This document shows positions 16,306 through 24,922 of a stretch of 64,000 nt of DNA, one piece after another. Under the pieces are notes generated by a model. That model was given only the letters and a program-made list of their open reading frames with translations, was not told the DNA's origin and searched no databases. Each line of letters opens with the position of its first letter. Position 1 is the stretch's first letter. The DNA is taken from positions 1,488,001 to 1,552,000 of the forward strand of contig NZ_CP053021.1 in assembly GCF_013001025.1 (NCBI RefSeq), given 5' to 3'. This stretch comes from Sphingobium yanoikuyae (GTDB lineage: Bacteria; Pseudomonadota; Alphaproteobacteria; Sphingomonadales; Sphingomonadaceae). Both the position numbers and the translations under genes were made by a program.

Positions 16306-16334
16306 CCTTAGCGTTCGAGCGCCGCCGGCGTCAA
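16306..16334 (-). promoter_or_regulatory. Probable original tRNA-Pro promoter, now separated from the gene
   Basis: Reading leftward, TTGACG (16334-16329) is followed by a 17-base spacer and CTAAGG (16311-16306), ending 11 bases before the first base of the tRNA fragment. That is the spacing expected for a tRNA promoter. It should now drive a transcript that starts with a half tRNA and enters the element. Inferred from position and hexamers only. Confidence 0.5.
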
Positions 16335-16375
16335 TGCCCGAAAATCATGTCGAGCCACATATATTGCGCGGACAA

Positions 16376-16408
16376 ACAAAAAGGGCGGACCATATAGGCC
16401 CGCCCTTC
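16376..16408 (-). terminator. Terminator of the Asn/Ala-rich lipoprotein gene
   Basis: On the minus strand AAGGGCGG and CCGCCCTT form an 8-bp stem around an 11-base loop, followed by a T-rich tail. It begins about 22 bases after the lipoprotein stop. Confidence 0.8.
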
Positions 16409-16429
16409 GAAATCTCGCCGTGGCAGAGA

Positions 16430-16642
16430 TTAGTGCGCGTTCGCAACGTTCTCGGCAACGTTAGCGGCGTTAGCAGCTTCGTTGGCGGCGTTGGCGGCGT
16501 TGTCAGCAGCGTTGGCGGCGTTCTCGACAACGTTCTCGACGACGGCGTTCGAAGCGTTCGCGGTTTCGTTGGCCGGCTTCTCACCGCAAGCGGCGAGGGC
16601 CATCAGGCTGGCCGAAGCGAAAACAACAGCGATCTTCTTCAT
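16430..16642 (-). CDS. Small Asn/Ala-rich lipoprotein
   Basis: 70 residues. A lipoprotein signal peptide (KKIAVVFASASLMALAAC) has lipobox LAAC and lipidated Cys19. The mature part is low-complexity: EKPANETANASNAVVENVVE, then repeated NAAN/EAAN units to the C-terminus. This should form an Ala/Asn-rich helix in the periplasm, loosely like small entericidin/Lpp-type proteins. The ATG at 16642 (MKKIAV) is chosen over an upstream one because it gives a canonical signal peptide. It is monocistronic with its own terminator. Its function is unknown. Confidence 0.75.
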   Translation of the reverse strand: MKKIAVVFASASLMALAACGEKPANETANASNAVVENVVENAANAADNAANAANEAANAANVAENVANAH

Positions 16643-16800
16643 TGTGTACGGCTCCCATAGCATTATGCCGCGTCTGGCACGTTACAAATGTGACCCTACG
16701 CGAGCGACCCGCATTAACGTGTGCGCTGCACAAATCAATGCTTTTCTGACGTCGGTGAAGCGGCAGAATCACGCGACGGGGCGTTCTCTACTATAAAAGT

Positions 16801-18174
16801 TCAGTTAATGCCCAATGTTTCTGTCGCATTCGCAGCAATGTTCAGCGTGACCGCCCAGGCGGCGACATTCTGGCGCAGCTGCGCCGGATCGATCTTGTCC
16901 AGCGTGTCGTCAGGCGTGTGGTGAATGTCGAAATAGCGCGTGCCATCCTGCTGCAGGTCGATCACCGGAATGCCTGCTTCCACCAGCGGTTCGATGTCCG
17001 ATCCGCCATGCGCCTTGTCACGGCTCGGCACGATGCCCAGCGGCGCCAGCCCCTGTGCGATCCGGGCCGAAAGCGCTTCATGACCGGCGGGCAGGGTGAA
17101 GTCGACCTTCCACACCTTGTCGGCGCCAAAGTCCGATTCCAGCACCAGGGCATGCGGCTCCTTGCCATGGGAGGCATAATAAGCGCGGCCGCCATTGCCG
17201 CCGACTTCCTCGGCGCCGGCGAACAGGACGCGGATCGTGCGACGCGGCGCGCCGACCTTGGCGACCTGCAACGCGGCGGCAGCCACGATGCCACAGCCCG
17301 ACGCATCGTCGATCGCGCCGGTGCCCTGGTCCCAGCTGTCGAGGTGGCAGGCAGCGACGATGACGCCGGCCTTGGGATCGCTGCCGGGGATTTCGGCGAT
17401 GACATTGCCCGACGGCTGGTCCTTGGCGGTCTTCGAAACGGCGGTCAGGTGGACGCGGACTGGCTGGCCGCGCGACACCACGCGCGCCATCTGTTCGGCA
17501 TCGGGTACGCTGACGGCGACGGCCGGGATCGGCGTCACGCCATCGGCCCACATCTGCACGCCGGTATGGGCGATGCGGTGATGATCGGTGCCGATCGACT
17601 TCACCAGGATCGCGATCGCGCCCTTCCTGGCGGCGATGCTGGGGCCCTGGCGGCGGGCGGCACCATAATAGCCATAGCCCGACCCGTCCTGGGCGGCGAC
17701 CATGTCATGGCTGACGAACACGATCTTGCCCTTTACCGCGCTGTCCGGCGCGGCCTGCAGGTCGGCGATGGTCGGGAAATAGGCGATTTCGCCCTCGATC
17801 CCCTGTGCCGGGGTCGATCCGCTGTTGCCCAGTGCCGCGATGACCAGCTTCTGCGGGAAAGGGGCGATGATCGCCGCCTCGTCATGGACGCGTTCCCACA
17901 GCGGCATCTTATAAGGTTCGATGCGGACGTTGGCGAAGCCCAATGCCTTGAGCTTGGCGGCGGCCCATTCGCGCCCGCGTGCTTCCTGCGGCGTGGCGGC
18001 CGGGCGCGGACCGACTTCGGTCGTCAGCCCTTCGGTGATGTCCCAGGCGACATCATCCTTCAGGGCGGCTTCGCGAATCGCGGCGTCGCTGGCCGGGGCG
18101 GCCTGGACCAGAGCGGGGGTGAGGATGCTGCCAAGGAGCAGGGCGGCGAGCGGGCCCGATCGGATTTTCTGCAT
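16801..18174 (-). CDS. Secreted M28-family zinc metallopeptidase (glutamate carboxypeptidase-like)
   Basis: 457 residues from MQKIRSG, which gives a good signal peptide (LAALLLGSILTPALVQAA). The middle carries a PA-type insert (residues ~120-250). The M28 catalytic domain follows, with likely zinc ligands His in ACHLDSWD, Asp in GAIDDASG, Glu pair in AGAEEVGG, a further Asp, and His in FDIHHTPDD. It should release amino acids from peptides in the periplasm. It is divergent from ettA with about 100 bases between. Confidence 0.88.
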   Translation of the reverse strand: MQKIRSGPLAALLLGSILTPALVQAAPASDAAIREAALKDDVAWDITEGLTTEVGPRPAATPQEARGREWAAAKLKALGFANVRIEPYKMPLWERVHDEAAIIAPFPQKLVIAALGNSGSTPAQGIEGEIAYFPTIADLQAAPDSAVKGKIVFVSHDMVAAQDGSGYGYYGAARRQGPSIAARKGAIAILVKSIGTDHHRIAHTGVQMWADGVTPIPAVAVSVPDAEQMARVVSRGQPVRVHLTAVSKTAKDQPSGNVIAEIPGSDPKAGVIVAACHLDSWDQGTGAIDDASGCGIVAAAALQVAKVGAPRRTIRVLFAGAEEVGGNGGRAYYASHGKEPHALVLESDFGADKVWKVDFTLPAGHEALSARIAQGLAPLGIVPSRDKAHGGSDIEPLVEAGIPVIDLQQDGTRYFDIHHTPDDTLDKIDPAQLRQNVAAWAVTLNIAANATETLGIN

Positions 18175-18276
18175 GGCTGAAGGCTTACTCAGACATACCC
18201 CATTTGCCAATGGCTTCCGCCTTCGCTAATTCGGCGCAAATTTTCCTGTCCATACCCTTTGGAGCTGCGCGAACCC

Positions 18277-19962
18277 ATGTCCGCCTCATCGCAATATGCC
18301 TATGTCATGAAGAACATGACAAAGACCTTCCCCGGCGCGCCCAAGCCGGTGTTGAACAACATCAATCTGCAATTCTATCGCGGGTCCAAGATCGGCATCG
18401 TCGGCCCGAACGGCGCCGGTAAATCGACCCTGATCAAGATCATGGCCGGGATCGACACGGACATCAGCGGCGAAGCCTGGCCGGGTGAGAATGTGACCGT
18501 CGGCTATCTGCCGCAGGAGCCCCAGCTCGACCCGACCAAGAATGTGCTGGAAAACGTCAAGGACGGCGCCCGCGAAATGGCGGACAAGCTGGACCGCTTC
18601 AACGAGATCAGCATGATCATGGCCGATCCGCCGGAAGATGTCGATTTCGACGCGCTGATGGAGGAAATGGGCACGCTGCAGGAGCAGATCGACGCCGCCG
18701 ATGGCTGGACGCTCGACAACCAGCTCGAAATCGCGATGGAAGCGCTGCGCTGCCCGCCGTCGGACTGGTCGGTGGAAAGCCTGTCGGGCGGTGAAAAGCG
18801 CCGCATCGCGCTGACCCGCCTGCTGATCCAGAAGCCCGACATCCTGCTGCTCGACGAACCGACCAACCATCTTGACGCCGAAAGCGTCACCTGGCTGGAA
18901 AATCACCTCAAGGAATATGCCGGGTCGGTGCTGATGATCACCCACGACCGCTACTTCCTCGACAATGTCGTCGGCTGGATCCTGGAGCTCGATCGCGGGA
19001 AATATTTCCCCTATGAAGGCAACTACTCCACCTATCTGGAGAAGAAGGCCAAGCGCCTGGAGCAGGAAGACCGCGAGGCCACCGGCCGCCAGAAGGCGAT
19101 CAATGACGAGCTGGAGTGGATCCGTCAGGGACCCAAGGGGCGCCAGACCAAGTCCAAGGCGCGTATCGCCAAGTTCGAGCAGCTGGTCGCATCCCAGGAA
19201 AATCGCGCGCCCGGCAAGGCGCAGATCGTCATCCAGGTGCCTGAGCGTCTGGGCGGCAAGGTGATCGAGGCCAAGGGCATTTCCAAGGCCTATGGCGACA
19301 AGCTGCTGTTCGAGGATCTGTCCTTCATGCTGCCGCCCGGCGGCATCGTCGGCGTCATCGGTCCGAACGGCGCGGGCAAGTCGACCCTGTTCCGTCTGAT
19401 CACCGGTCAGGAAACCCCCGATTCGGGCGAGATCGACATCGGCTCGACCGTGCGCCTGGGCTATGTCGACCAGAGCCGCGACCATCTCGACGCGTCGAAG
19501 AATGTCTGGGAAGAAGTCTCGGACGGTCTCGATTATGTCAAGGTCAACGGCCATGACATGTCGACTCGTGCCTATGTCGGCGCCTTCAACTTCAAGGGCC
19601 AGGACCAGCAGAAGAATGTCGGCAAGCTGTCGGGTGGTGAGCGCAACCGCGTCCACATCGCCAAGATGCTGAAGCGCGGCGGCAACGTGCTGCTGCTCGA
19701 CGAACCGACCAACGACCTTGACGTCGAAACGCTGGCGGCACTGGAAGAGGCGATCGAGAATTTCGCCGGTTGCGCCGTGGTGATCAGCCATGACCGCTTC
19801 TTCCTTGACCGTCTCGCCACCCACATTCTCGCCTTCGAGGGCGACAGCCATGTCGAATGGTTCGAGGGCAATTTCGAGGCTTATGAGGAAGACAAGCGCC
19901 GTCGCCTGGGCGATGCCGCCGATCGTCCGACGCGCCTCGCCTATAAGAAGCTGACGCGCTGA
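18277..19962 (+). CDS. ettA: Energy-dependent translational throttle protein (ABC-F ATPase)
   Basis: 561 residues, close to the 555 of E. coli EttA. Two ABC domains each have Walker A GPNGAGKST, signature motifs LSGGEKRR and LSGGERNR, and Walker B LLLDEPTN. There are no membrane segments, and the linker between the domains is long and basic as in ABC-F proteins. It binds the ribosomal E site and couples elongation to the ATP/ADP ratio. ATG 18277 is chosen; a TTG at 18259 would add only six residues. Confidence 0.95.
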   Translation: MSASSQYAYVMKNMTKTFPGAPKPVLNNINLQFYRGSKIGIVGPNGAGKSTLIKIMAGIDTDISGEAWPGENVTVGYLPQEPQLDPTKNVLENVKDGAREMADKLDRFNEISMIMADPPEDVDFDALMEEMGTLQEQIDAADGWTLDNQLEIAMEALRCPPSDWSVESLSGGEKRRIALTRLLIQKPDILLLDEPTNHLDAESVTWLENHLKEYAGSVLMITHDRYFLDNVVGWILELDRGKYFPYEGNYSTYLEKKAKRLEQEDREATGRQKAINDELEWIRQGPKGRQTKSKARIAKFEQLVASQENRAPGKAQIVIQVPERLGGKVIEAKGISKAYGDKLLFEDLSFMLPPGGIVGVIGPNGAGKSTLFRLITGQETPDSGEIDIGSTVRLGYVDQSRDHLDASKNVWEEVSDGLDYVKVNGHDMSTRAYVGAFNFKGQDQQKNVGKLSGGERNRVHIAKMLKRGGNVLLLDEPTNDLDVETLAALEEAIENFAGCAVVISHDRFFLDRLATHILAFEGDSHVEWFEGNFEAYEEDKRRRLGDAADRPTRLAYKKLTR

Positions 19963-20020
19963 CCGGATCGGGAGGCTGACGACAACCTCCCTCGAAAATA
20001 CCGTTGAAACAACGGCTTGA

Positions 20021-20056
20021 AACGCCCGGTGTCCCTTATTGATGCCGGGCGTTTTG
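20021..20056 (+). terminator. Terminator of ettA
   Basis: AACGCCCGG and CCGGGCGTT pair around a loop of about 14 bases, followed by TTTT. It lies 60 bases after the ettA stop. Confidence 0.8.
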
Positions 20057-20120
20057 CCGTCCCATCGTCCGGGCGGTAATGAAGTTGCAATATCTGCAAC
20101 GCCGGTTCCGCCCTTCGCAA

Positions 20121-20149
20121 TTGCGAAAGAACGCGCTGCGCTGCACATA
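20121..20149 (+). promoter_or_regulatory. Candidate promoter of an intergenic sRNA
   Basis: TTGCGA (20121-20126) and CACATA (20144-20149) are 17 bases apart, with an expected start near 20156. The -10 match is weak. Support comes mainly from the orphan terminator downstream. Confidence 0.35.
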
Positions 20150-20155
20150 GGACGG

Positions 20156-20219
20156 GCCTTTCAGGCATCCTCTCCTAAAACTTATCAAGGCCGGCCTTTC
20201 GGGGCTGGCCCTTTTTTTT
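20156..20219 (+). ncRNA. Candidate small RNA with CUCCU motif and intrinsic terminator
   Basis: A strong plus-strand terminator (GGCCGGCC-TTTC-GGGGCTGGCC followed by eight T) ends here, yet no plus-strand gene lies upstream after the ettA terminator, and the leftward peroxidase gene ends beyond it. The ~65-base RNA would have a short single-stranded stretch CAUCCUCUCCUAAAACUUAU ahead of the terminator. That stretch contains CUCCU, an anti-Shine-Dalgarno motif common in alphaproteobacterial trans-acting sRNAs. Identity is unknown. Confidence 0.45.
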
Positions 20220-20253
20220 GTCCGTCGAACGAGCGTTTTCAGGCGGAGCCAAC

Positions 20254-21258
20254 TCACGCGGGAATCGGGCAGGTCGCGGCCGGCCGGGCCAGCGCGGCAT
20301 TCTTCAGGAAATCAGGGTCCGTCAGCGCGTCGAGAAAGGCGAGCAGGGCAGGCATATCGACATCGACCAGCATCGACGCGGCGTGGCGGCGGATGGCCGA
20401 TTCGATCGTCGGCGACTGGCCATCGTGCAGCCAGGGGCCAGTGACGGCGACATTGCGCAACGACGGCGTGCGGAACTGCTCGGGTGGCGGCTCGAAGCCC
20501 GGCGGCAGGGGCTTGCCGCCATAGGCGGCCGCATCGACCTCCTGCGGCGCAGCGGTGCCGACATAATGGGTCTTGCTGTCGGTGAAGTCCGGCCCGGAAT
20601 GACAGCCGCCACAGCCCGCTGCGGCAAATTGCCTGGCCCCACGCTGCGCCAGTGGCGACAATGTGCCGCGATCATGGGCGCTGCCGAACGAGATCATCGT
20701 GCGCTGGAACGCCGCAAGAGCCGCAGTCACCCTTGCGAAGCCCAGGTCATTCGGTGCGCCGGGGAAGGCGGCCGCGAACATCCGGCGATAGCAGGGATCG
20801 GCGCCGATCCGCCGGGCCAGCCCGACATCATCCTGCGCCAGCCCCATCTCAACCGGCTTGGTCCCGGTCATCGGCACCATCGCCTGCTGCTCCAGCGTCG
20901 AAAGGCCGGCCTCGGTCCAGGTCAGGCCGCTGCGCCAGGCGACATTGGCGAGGCCGGGTACATTACGGACGCCCATCTCGCCCATCACGCCCTGATGGGT
21001 GGTAAGGCCATCGGCAAAGCCCTTCTCCTGCTGGTGGCAATCGGCGCAAGCCATGCTGCCATCGGCCGACAGGGCGCGATCATAAAAGAGCCGGCGGCCA
21101 AGTGCGACCTTGGCAGCGGTCATGCCGTTGTCGGACGGGATGGCGGGCACTGCAACGCCAGAGGGCAGGGCAGGCCAGCGCCAGGCGGGACGTGCAGCCC
21201 CCAGTCCCGTCGCCAGCAACGCCGCCGCTCCGATGATCGCCGCTCCACCCACTCGCAC
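20254..21258 (-). CDS. Di-heme cytochrome c peroxidase / MauG-family protein
   Basis: About 334 residues. Two c-type heme sites are seen, CADCH (N-terminal domain) and CGGCH (C-terminal domain), with the usual LGRRLFYDRALSADGSMAC start and the LRNVAVTGPWLHDG segment. It should reduce peroxide, or act as a MauG-like oxidase, in the periplasm. The N-terminal membrane/signal segment GGAAIIGAAALLATGLGAA supports export. The start is uncertain: GTG 21258 with AGGGGA upstream is preferred over the far upstream ATG (21555), which gives Pro/Arg-rich non-protein-like sequence. Confidence 0.85.
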   Translation of the reverse strand: MRVGGAAIIGAAALLATGLGAARPAWRWPALPSGVAVPAIPSDNGMTAAKVALGRRLFYDRALSADGSMACADCHQQEKGFADGLTTHQGVMGEMGVRNVPGLANVAWRSGLTWTEAGLSTLEQQAMVPMTGTKPVEMGLAQDDVGLARRIGADPCYRRMFAAAFPGAPNDLGFARVTAALAAFQRTMISFGSAHDRGTLSPLAQRGARQFAAAGCGGCHSGPDFTDSKTHYVGTAAPQEVDAAAYGGKPLPPGFEPPPEQFRTPSLRNVAVTGPWLHDGQSPTIESAIRRHAASMLVDVDMPALLAFLDALTDPDFLKNAALARPAATCPIPA

Positions 21259-21672
21259 CCGCCGTCCCCTTCGCCGCGCATGACGAACCAAGGCTGACCG
21301 ATCCGCAGGCCGGGGTAAAGGGGGAGGGGGCGGCCACGCTCGATGGAAGTGAATAATGGTGCTCGTCGCCAAATGCCCTTGCTTCGGGCGACGTCGGATG
21401 CTCCCTGTCGACCAGAAGGTTGTTGAGGTCTGGTTAGGGGAATGGCAACTTCGGGTGGGGAGCGGACTGTCAGCTCTCCGACCGTCGGATGGATCAAGCG
21501 GACGCCTCCATGCGGAACTGTCGCATTTGCAGTTCGCTCGCTCAAGATCGACCAACAGATGCCGCTGACGCGCCAGGGGCAGGCAGGGACGCTTCCGGGG
21601 TTTTCACTGATACCGCACGCGCGCTGATTGTCACATCCATCATGTCCGCGAAAACTGATGGAGGCCCTGTCA
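21259..21672. other. Divergent intergenic region, peroxidase/sulfatase
   Basis: About 400 bases between divergent genes. It has open frames on both strands but no protein-like sequence, ribosome site or RNA structure I can support. Promoters for both genes should lie here. Confidence 0.4.
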
Positions 21673-23169
21673 ATGGCAAAGCAACCCAACATCCTGTTCA
21701 TCATGGGTGACGATATCGGCTGGTTTAACGCCAGTTGTTACAATAGCGGCATGATGGGCTACAAGACGCCCAATATCGATCGCATTGCCCAGGAGGGCGC
21801 GCGCTTTACCGACTGGTATGCCCAGCAAAGCTGCACCGCGGGCCGCGCCGCGTTCCTGACCGGCCAATCGCCGATCCGCACCGGCCTGACCAAGGTCGGC
21901 CTGCCAGGGGCCGATCAGGGTCTGGGACCGAATGATCCCTGCATCGCCCAGGTGCTCAAGGCGCAGGGCTATGCGACGGGGCAGTTCGGCAAGAACCACC
22001 TCGGCGACCGCGACGAGCATCTGCCGACCATGCACGGCTTCGACGAATTTTTCGGCAACCTCTATCATCTGAATGCCGAAGAGGAGCCGGAGAATGAGGA
22101 TTACCCCAAGGATCCGAAATTTCGCGAGAAATACGGCCCGCGCGGCGTGCTGCGGTGCAAGGCCGATGGCAAGGGCGGCCAGACGATCGAAAATACCGGC
22201 CCGATGAGCAAGAAGCGGATGGAGACGATGGACGAAGAGTTCCTCGCCGACGCCAAGGACTTCATCAAGCGCAACCATGACGCGGGCGGCCCCTGGTTCT
22301 GCTATTTCAACTCCACCCGGATGCACATCTTCACCCACCTCAAGGACGCCTCGAAGGGCAAGACCGGCCTTGGCATCTATCCCGATGGGATGGTCGAGCA
22401 TGACGGGCATGTCGGCGAACTGCTCGATCTGGTCGACGAGCTTGGCGTGACCAAGGATACCATCGTCGTCTACACCACGGACAATGGTGCCGAATGCTTC
22501 ACCTGGCCCGACGGCGGCACCACGCCCTTCAAGGGCGAGAAGGCAACCAACTGGGAAGGCGGCTTCCGCGTGCCCTGCGTCATCCGCTGGCCCGGCGTGA
22601 TCGAGCCCGGCCAGGTGATCAACGACATCTGCGCGCATGAAGACTTCCTGCCGACGCTGGCCGCCGCGGCGGGCGACAGCAATGTGGTCGAGCGGGTGAA
22701 GAAGGGCGGGAAGATCGGCGACACCAAGTTCAAGGTCCATCTGGACGGTCACAATCTGATGCCGTTCTTCAAGGGCGACGAGACGGAAGCGCCGCGCAAG
22801 GGCTTTGCCTATTGGAGCGACGACGGCGATCTGATGGCGATCCGCGTCAACCAGTGGAAGGTCAACTTCCTGGCCCAGAATACCGAGATCAGTCCGCGCA
22901 CGCCCGTCGGCGTCTGGCAAGGCCAGTTCACCGCGCTACGCGCGCCGATGATGATCAACCTGCGCTCAGACCCGTTCGAACGCGGCCCCGAAAGCATCTA
23001 TTATGGTGATTTCATCGCGCACCGCATGTTCCTGATGGTGCCCGCGCAAGCGATCGTTGCCCACCTGCTGGAAAGCTTCAAGAAGTTTCCTCCGCGCGCC
23101 AAGGCGGCGAGCTGGACGGTCAGCGACGCCATGGACAAGATCGGAACGGCGAGCCCGAACCAGAACTGA
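21673..23169 (+). CDS. Type I sulfatase (arylsulfatase family)
   Basis: 498 residues. The N-terminal metal site is QPNILFIMGDDIGW (Asp13-Asp14). The formylglycine motif is C54-T-A-G-R58 in QQSCTAGRAAF, and TTDNGAE holds a later metal ligand pair. It hydrolyses sulfate esters. The third motif position is Ala rather than the Pro of CxPxR, which may affect which maturase acts on it. No maturase gene is seen in the window. No signal peptide is evident from ATG 21673, so the enzyme is likely cytoplasmic or the true start is different. Monocistronic. Confidence 0.9.
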   Translation: MAKQPNILFIMGDDIGWFNASCYNSGMMGYKTPNIDRIAQEGARFTDWYAQQSCTAGRAAFLTGQSPIRTGLTKVGLPGADQGLGPNDPCIAQVLKAQGYATGQFGKNHLGDRDEHLPTMHGFDEFFGNLYHLNAEEEPENEDYPKDPKFREKYGPRGVLRCKADGKGGQTIENTGPMSKKRMETMDEEFLADAKDFIKRNHDAGGPWFCYFNSTRMHIFTHLKDASKGKTGLGIYPDGMVEHDGHVGELLDLVDELGVTKDTIVVYTTDNGAECFTWPDGGTTPFKGEKATNWEGGFRVPCVIRWPGVIEPGQVINDICAHEDFLPTLAAAAGDSNVVERVKKGGKIGDTKFKVHLDGHNLMPFFKGDETEAPRKGFAYWSDDGDLMAIRVNQWKVNFLAQNTEISPRTPVGVWQGQFTALRAPMMINLRSDPFERGPESIYYGDFIAHRMFLMVPAQAIVAHLLESFKKFPPRAKAASWTVSDAMDKIGTASPNQN

Positions 23170-23809
23170 CCGGCAACATAGGGTAGCGCCAGTTGCATCA
23201 TGGCGAGGGGCAAGTGTTGCACATGTGGATGGCACACGCGCCTCTCGTCAGGTGTATCAGCCGGAACGGGTCATCAGTCTGGGGAGGGGAATGAGGTGCC
23301 GATCGGACGCCCGGACCTTTTCATTCCCATCACAGCCGGTCTTGCGCATGGAAACGCCAGACGCGGACCGACTGCACCCTGGAATTGAGAAGCGGCGGCT
23401 GAACGGCCACAGTTGGTCGTTAGATACCATCGCAAATCCGTCAGCCATGCGAGGCGGGTCTGTCCTATTTTGCCCAATCCTGATCTACTCGGGCCATGAA
23501 AAAAATCACCTCGATCTCGGCCGTTCAACCAACTCTGTCGCTTCGCTGTCGCGTCAGCGGCGCGCGGGGGTGACCCTGGCAATGACCCCGCTGTCGCGTT
23601 GCAGGTGCGTGGGTGTCGCGTCATGGGCGCGTGGCAGGGGCAAAAGGACCGAAATGACCCGACGACACTATGAACTTCGGACGAAAATAAACTGTCGCGT
23701 CGATTGCTGTGCTGACCGCCGGATGTTTCCGCTGTCCTACAGGCCGTCATTCAGCCTAAACTCGATCGGCTCTTTGATCTGTCGAGACCATCTCGCGCCC
23801 CATGGCGCG
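23170..23809. other. 640-base intergenic region with CTGTCGCGT repeats
   Basis: No convincing gene on either strand. Open frames have atypical composition and no ribosome site. Four copies of C/G-TGTCGCGT (near 23546, 23591, 23613 and 23692) are seen at irregular spacing in the same orientation. Their meaning is unknown. Confidence 0.4.
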
Positions 23810-24091
23810 TTAGGCTGTCGGTCTCTTCTCGAAGCCGTTCAGCGCCTCGACTGGCGCATCCGTCGCGTCGATCCGCGCGACCTTTGCTGCGGGCGGGCCA
23901 TCCTGTGCCAGCGTGACGAAGCGATCGACCATGTCCGCCTCGCCCTGTACCAGCGCCTCGACGCTGCCATCCATGCGGTTGCGAACCCAGCCGGTGAGTT
24001 CCAGGCTGCGGGCGGTCTCGACCGTCCAGTTGCGGTAGAAGACGCCCTGCACCCGGCCGAGGATCATCAGGTGACGGGCGACGACCAGCAT
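23810..24091 (-). CDS. acyP: Acylphosphatase
   Basis: 93 residues, the family length. The signature GRVQGVFYRNW carries the catalytic Arg, and GWVRNRMDGSVEALVQG carries the catalytic Asn. It hydrolyses acyl phosphates such as carbamoyl phosphate. The start ATG at 24091 overlaps the stop of the NYN-domain gene by one base (TGATG), so it is the last gene of a three-gene leftward operon (carbonic anhydrase, NYN protein, acylphosphatase). Confidence 0.93.
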   Translation of the reverse strand: MLVVARHLMILGRVQGVFYRNWTVETARSLELTGWVRNRMDGSVEALVQGEADMVDRFVTLAQDGPPAAKVARIDATDAPVEALNGFEKRPTA

Positions 24092-24909
24092 CAGCGGATC
24101 CGCTTGATCCAGGTCTGGCCGCCTTCGCGCACTTCGGTGGTGAAATTGGGGATGGCGGCGACCAGATCGGACAGCCGCTTGAAACCATAATTGCGCACAT
24201 CGAAGCTGGAACGGTTACCGACCCGCTGGCCGACCGGCCCCAGCGCCACGAAGCCGCGCTCATCCCGCTTCGCCTCGTCATAGGCATCGATCAGCAGGCG
24301 CACGACTTCCGGGTCTACCGCCGCGCCGGTGCCCGCTGGCGCCGGCGGTGCGGCTGGCGGGGGCGGGGCCGCCGCTGCGGGAGATGGTTTGGCGGCGGCG
24401 CCGCTTTTGGCCGGCGTCTTTTTCTTGGGTGCTGCCGCCGGTTTGGCCACCGGCACTTCGACCGGCCGCAGCGCGGCGACGTCGATGAAGCGGGTGCAGG
24501 CGCGGCGGAAGCCCTCGGGCGCATTGGCATTGCCGAAGCCATAGACCGGGATGCCGTCCTGGCGCAGGCGCGTCACCAGCGGGGTGAAGTCGCTGTCGCT
24601 CGACATCAGGCCGAAGCCGTCGACGCGCCCGCTGGACAGCAGGTCCATCGCGTCGATCGTCATCTTCATGTCGGTGGCATTCTTGCCCTTGGTCAGGTCG
24701 AACTGCTGCTGCGGCTCGATCGCCTGCGCGACCGACAGCGCCGCCCAGGTCTTGAGCGTCGCCTTGTTCCAATTGCCATAGGCGCGGCGGATATTGACCG
24801 TGCCGAGTTCCGCCAGCACGGTCATCACCGCATCGAAATGGGCCGCCGACGCATTGTCCGCGTCGATCAGCAGGGCGATATTGCCACGCCCTTCCTGCCG
24901 CATGGGCAT
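24091..24909 (-). CDS. NYN-domain nuclease with C-terminal LOTUS/OST-HTH domain
   Basis: 272 residues. Residues 8-145 are a PIN-like NYN domain with acidic active-site positions (LLIDADNAS, ATDMKMTIDAMDLL, LMSSDSDFTPLV). A Pro/Ala/Lys-rich linker (~150-200) follows. The C-terminal ~70 residues (DPEVVRLLIDAYDE...YGFKRLSDLVAAIPNF) match the OST-HTH/LOTUS RNA-binding fold. It is a predicted RNase targeted to RNA, possibly structured RNA; the substrate is unknown. It is downstream of a carbonic anhydrase gene and coupled to acyP. Confidence 0.85.
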   Translation of the reverse strand: MPMRQEGRGNIALLIDADNASAAHFDAVMTVLAELGTVNIRRAYGNWNKATLKTWAALSVAQAIEPQQQFDLTKGKNATDMKMTIDAMDLLSSGRVDGFGLMSSDSDFTPLVTRLRQDGIPVYGFGNANAPEGFRRACTRFIDVAALRPVEVPVAKPAAAPKKKTPAKSGAAAKPSPAAAAPPPPAAPPAPAGTGAAVDPEVVRLLIDAYDEAKRDERGFVALGPVGQRVGNRSSFDVRNYGFKRLSDLVAAIPNFTTEVREGGQTWIKRIR

Positions 24910-24922
24910 GGTGCGCCTCCCG

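Noticed and set aside
18286..20148. 620-codon minus-strand frame opposite ettA
   Set aside because: Antisense shadow of an unmistakable ABC-F gene.
23274..23750. 158-codon minus-strand frame in the 23.2-23.8 kb gap
   Set aside because: No ribosome site, odd residue composition and no family pattern.
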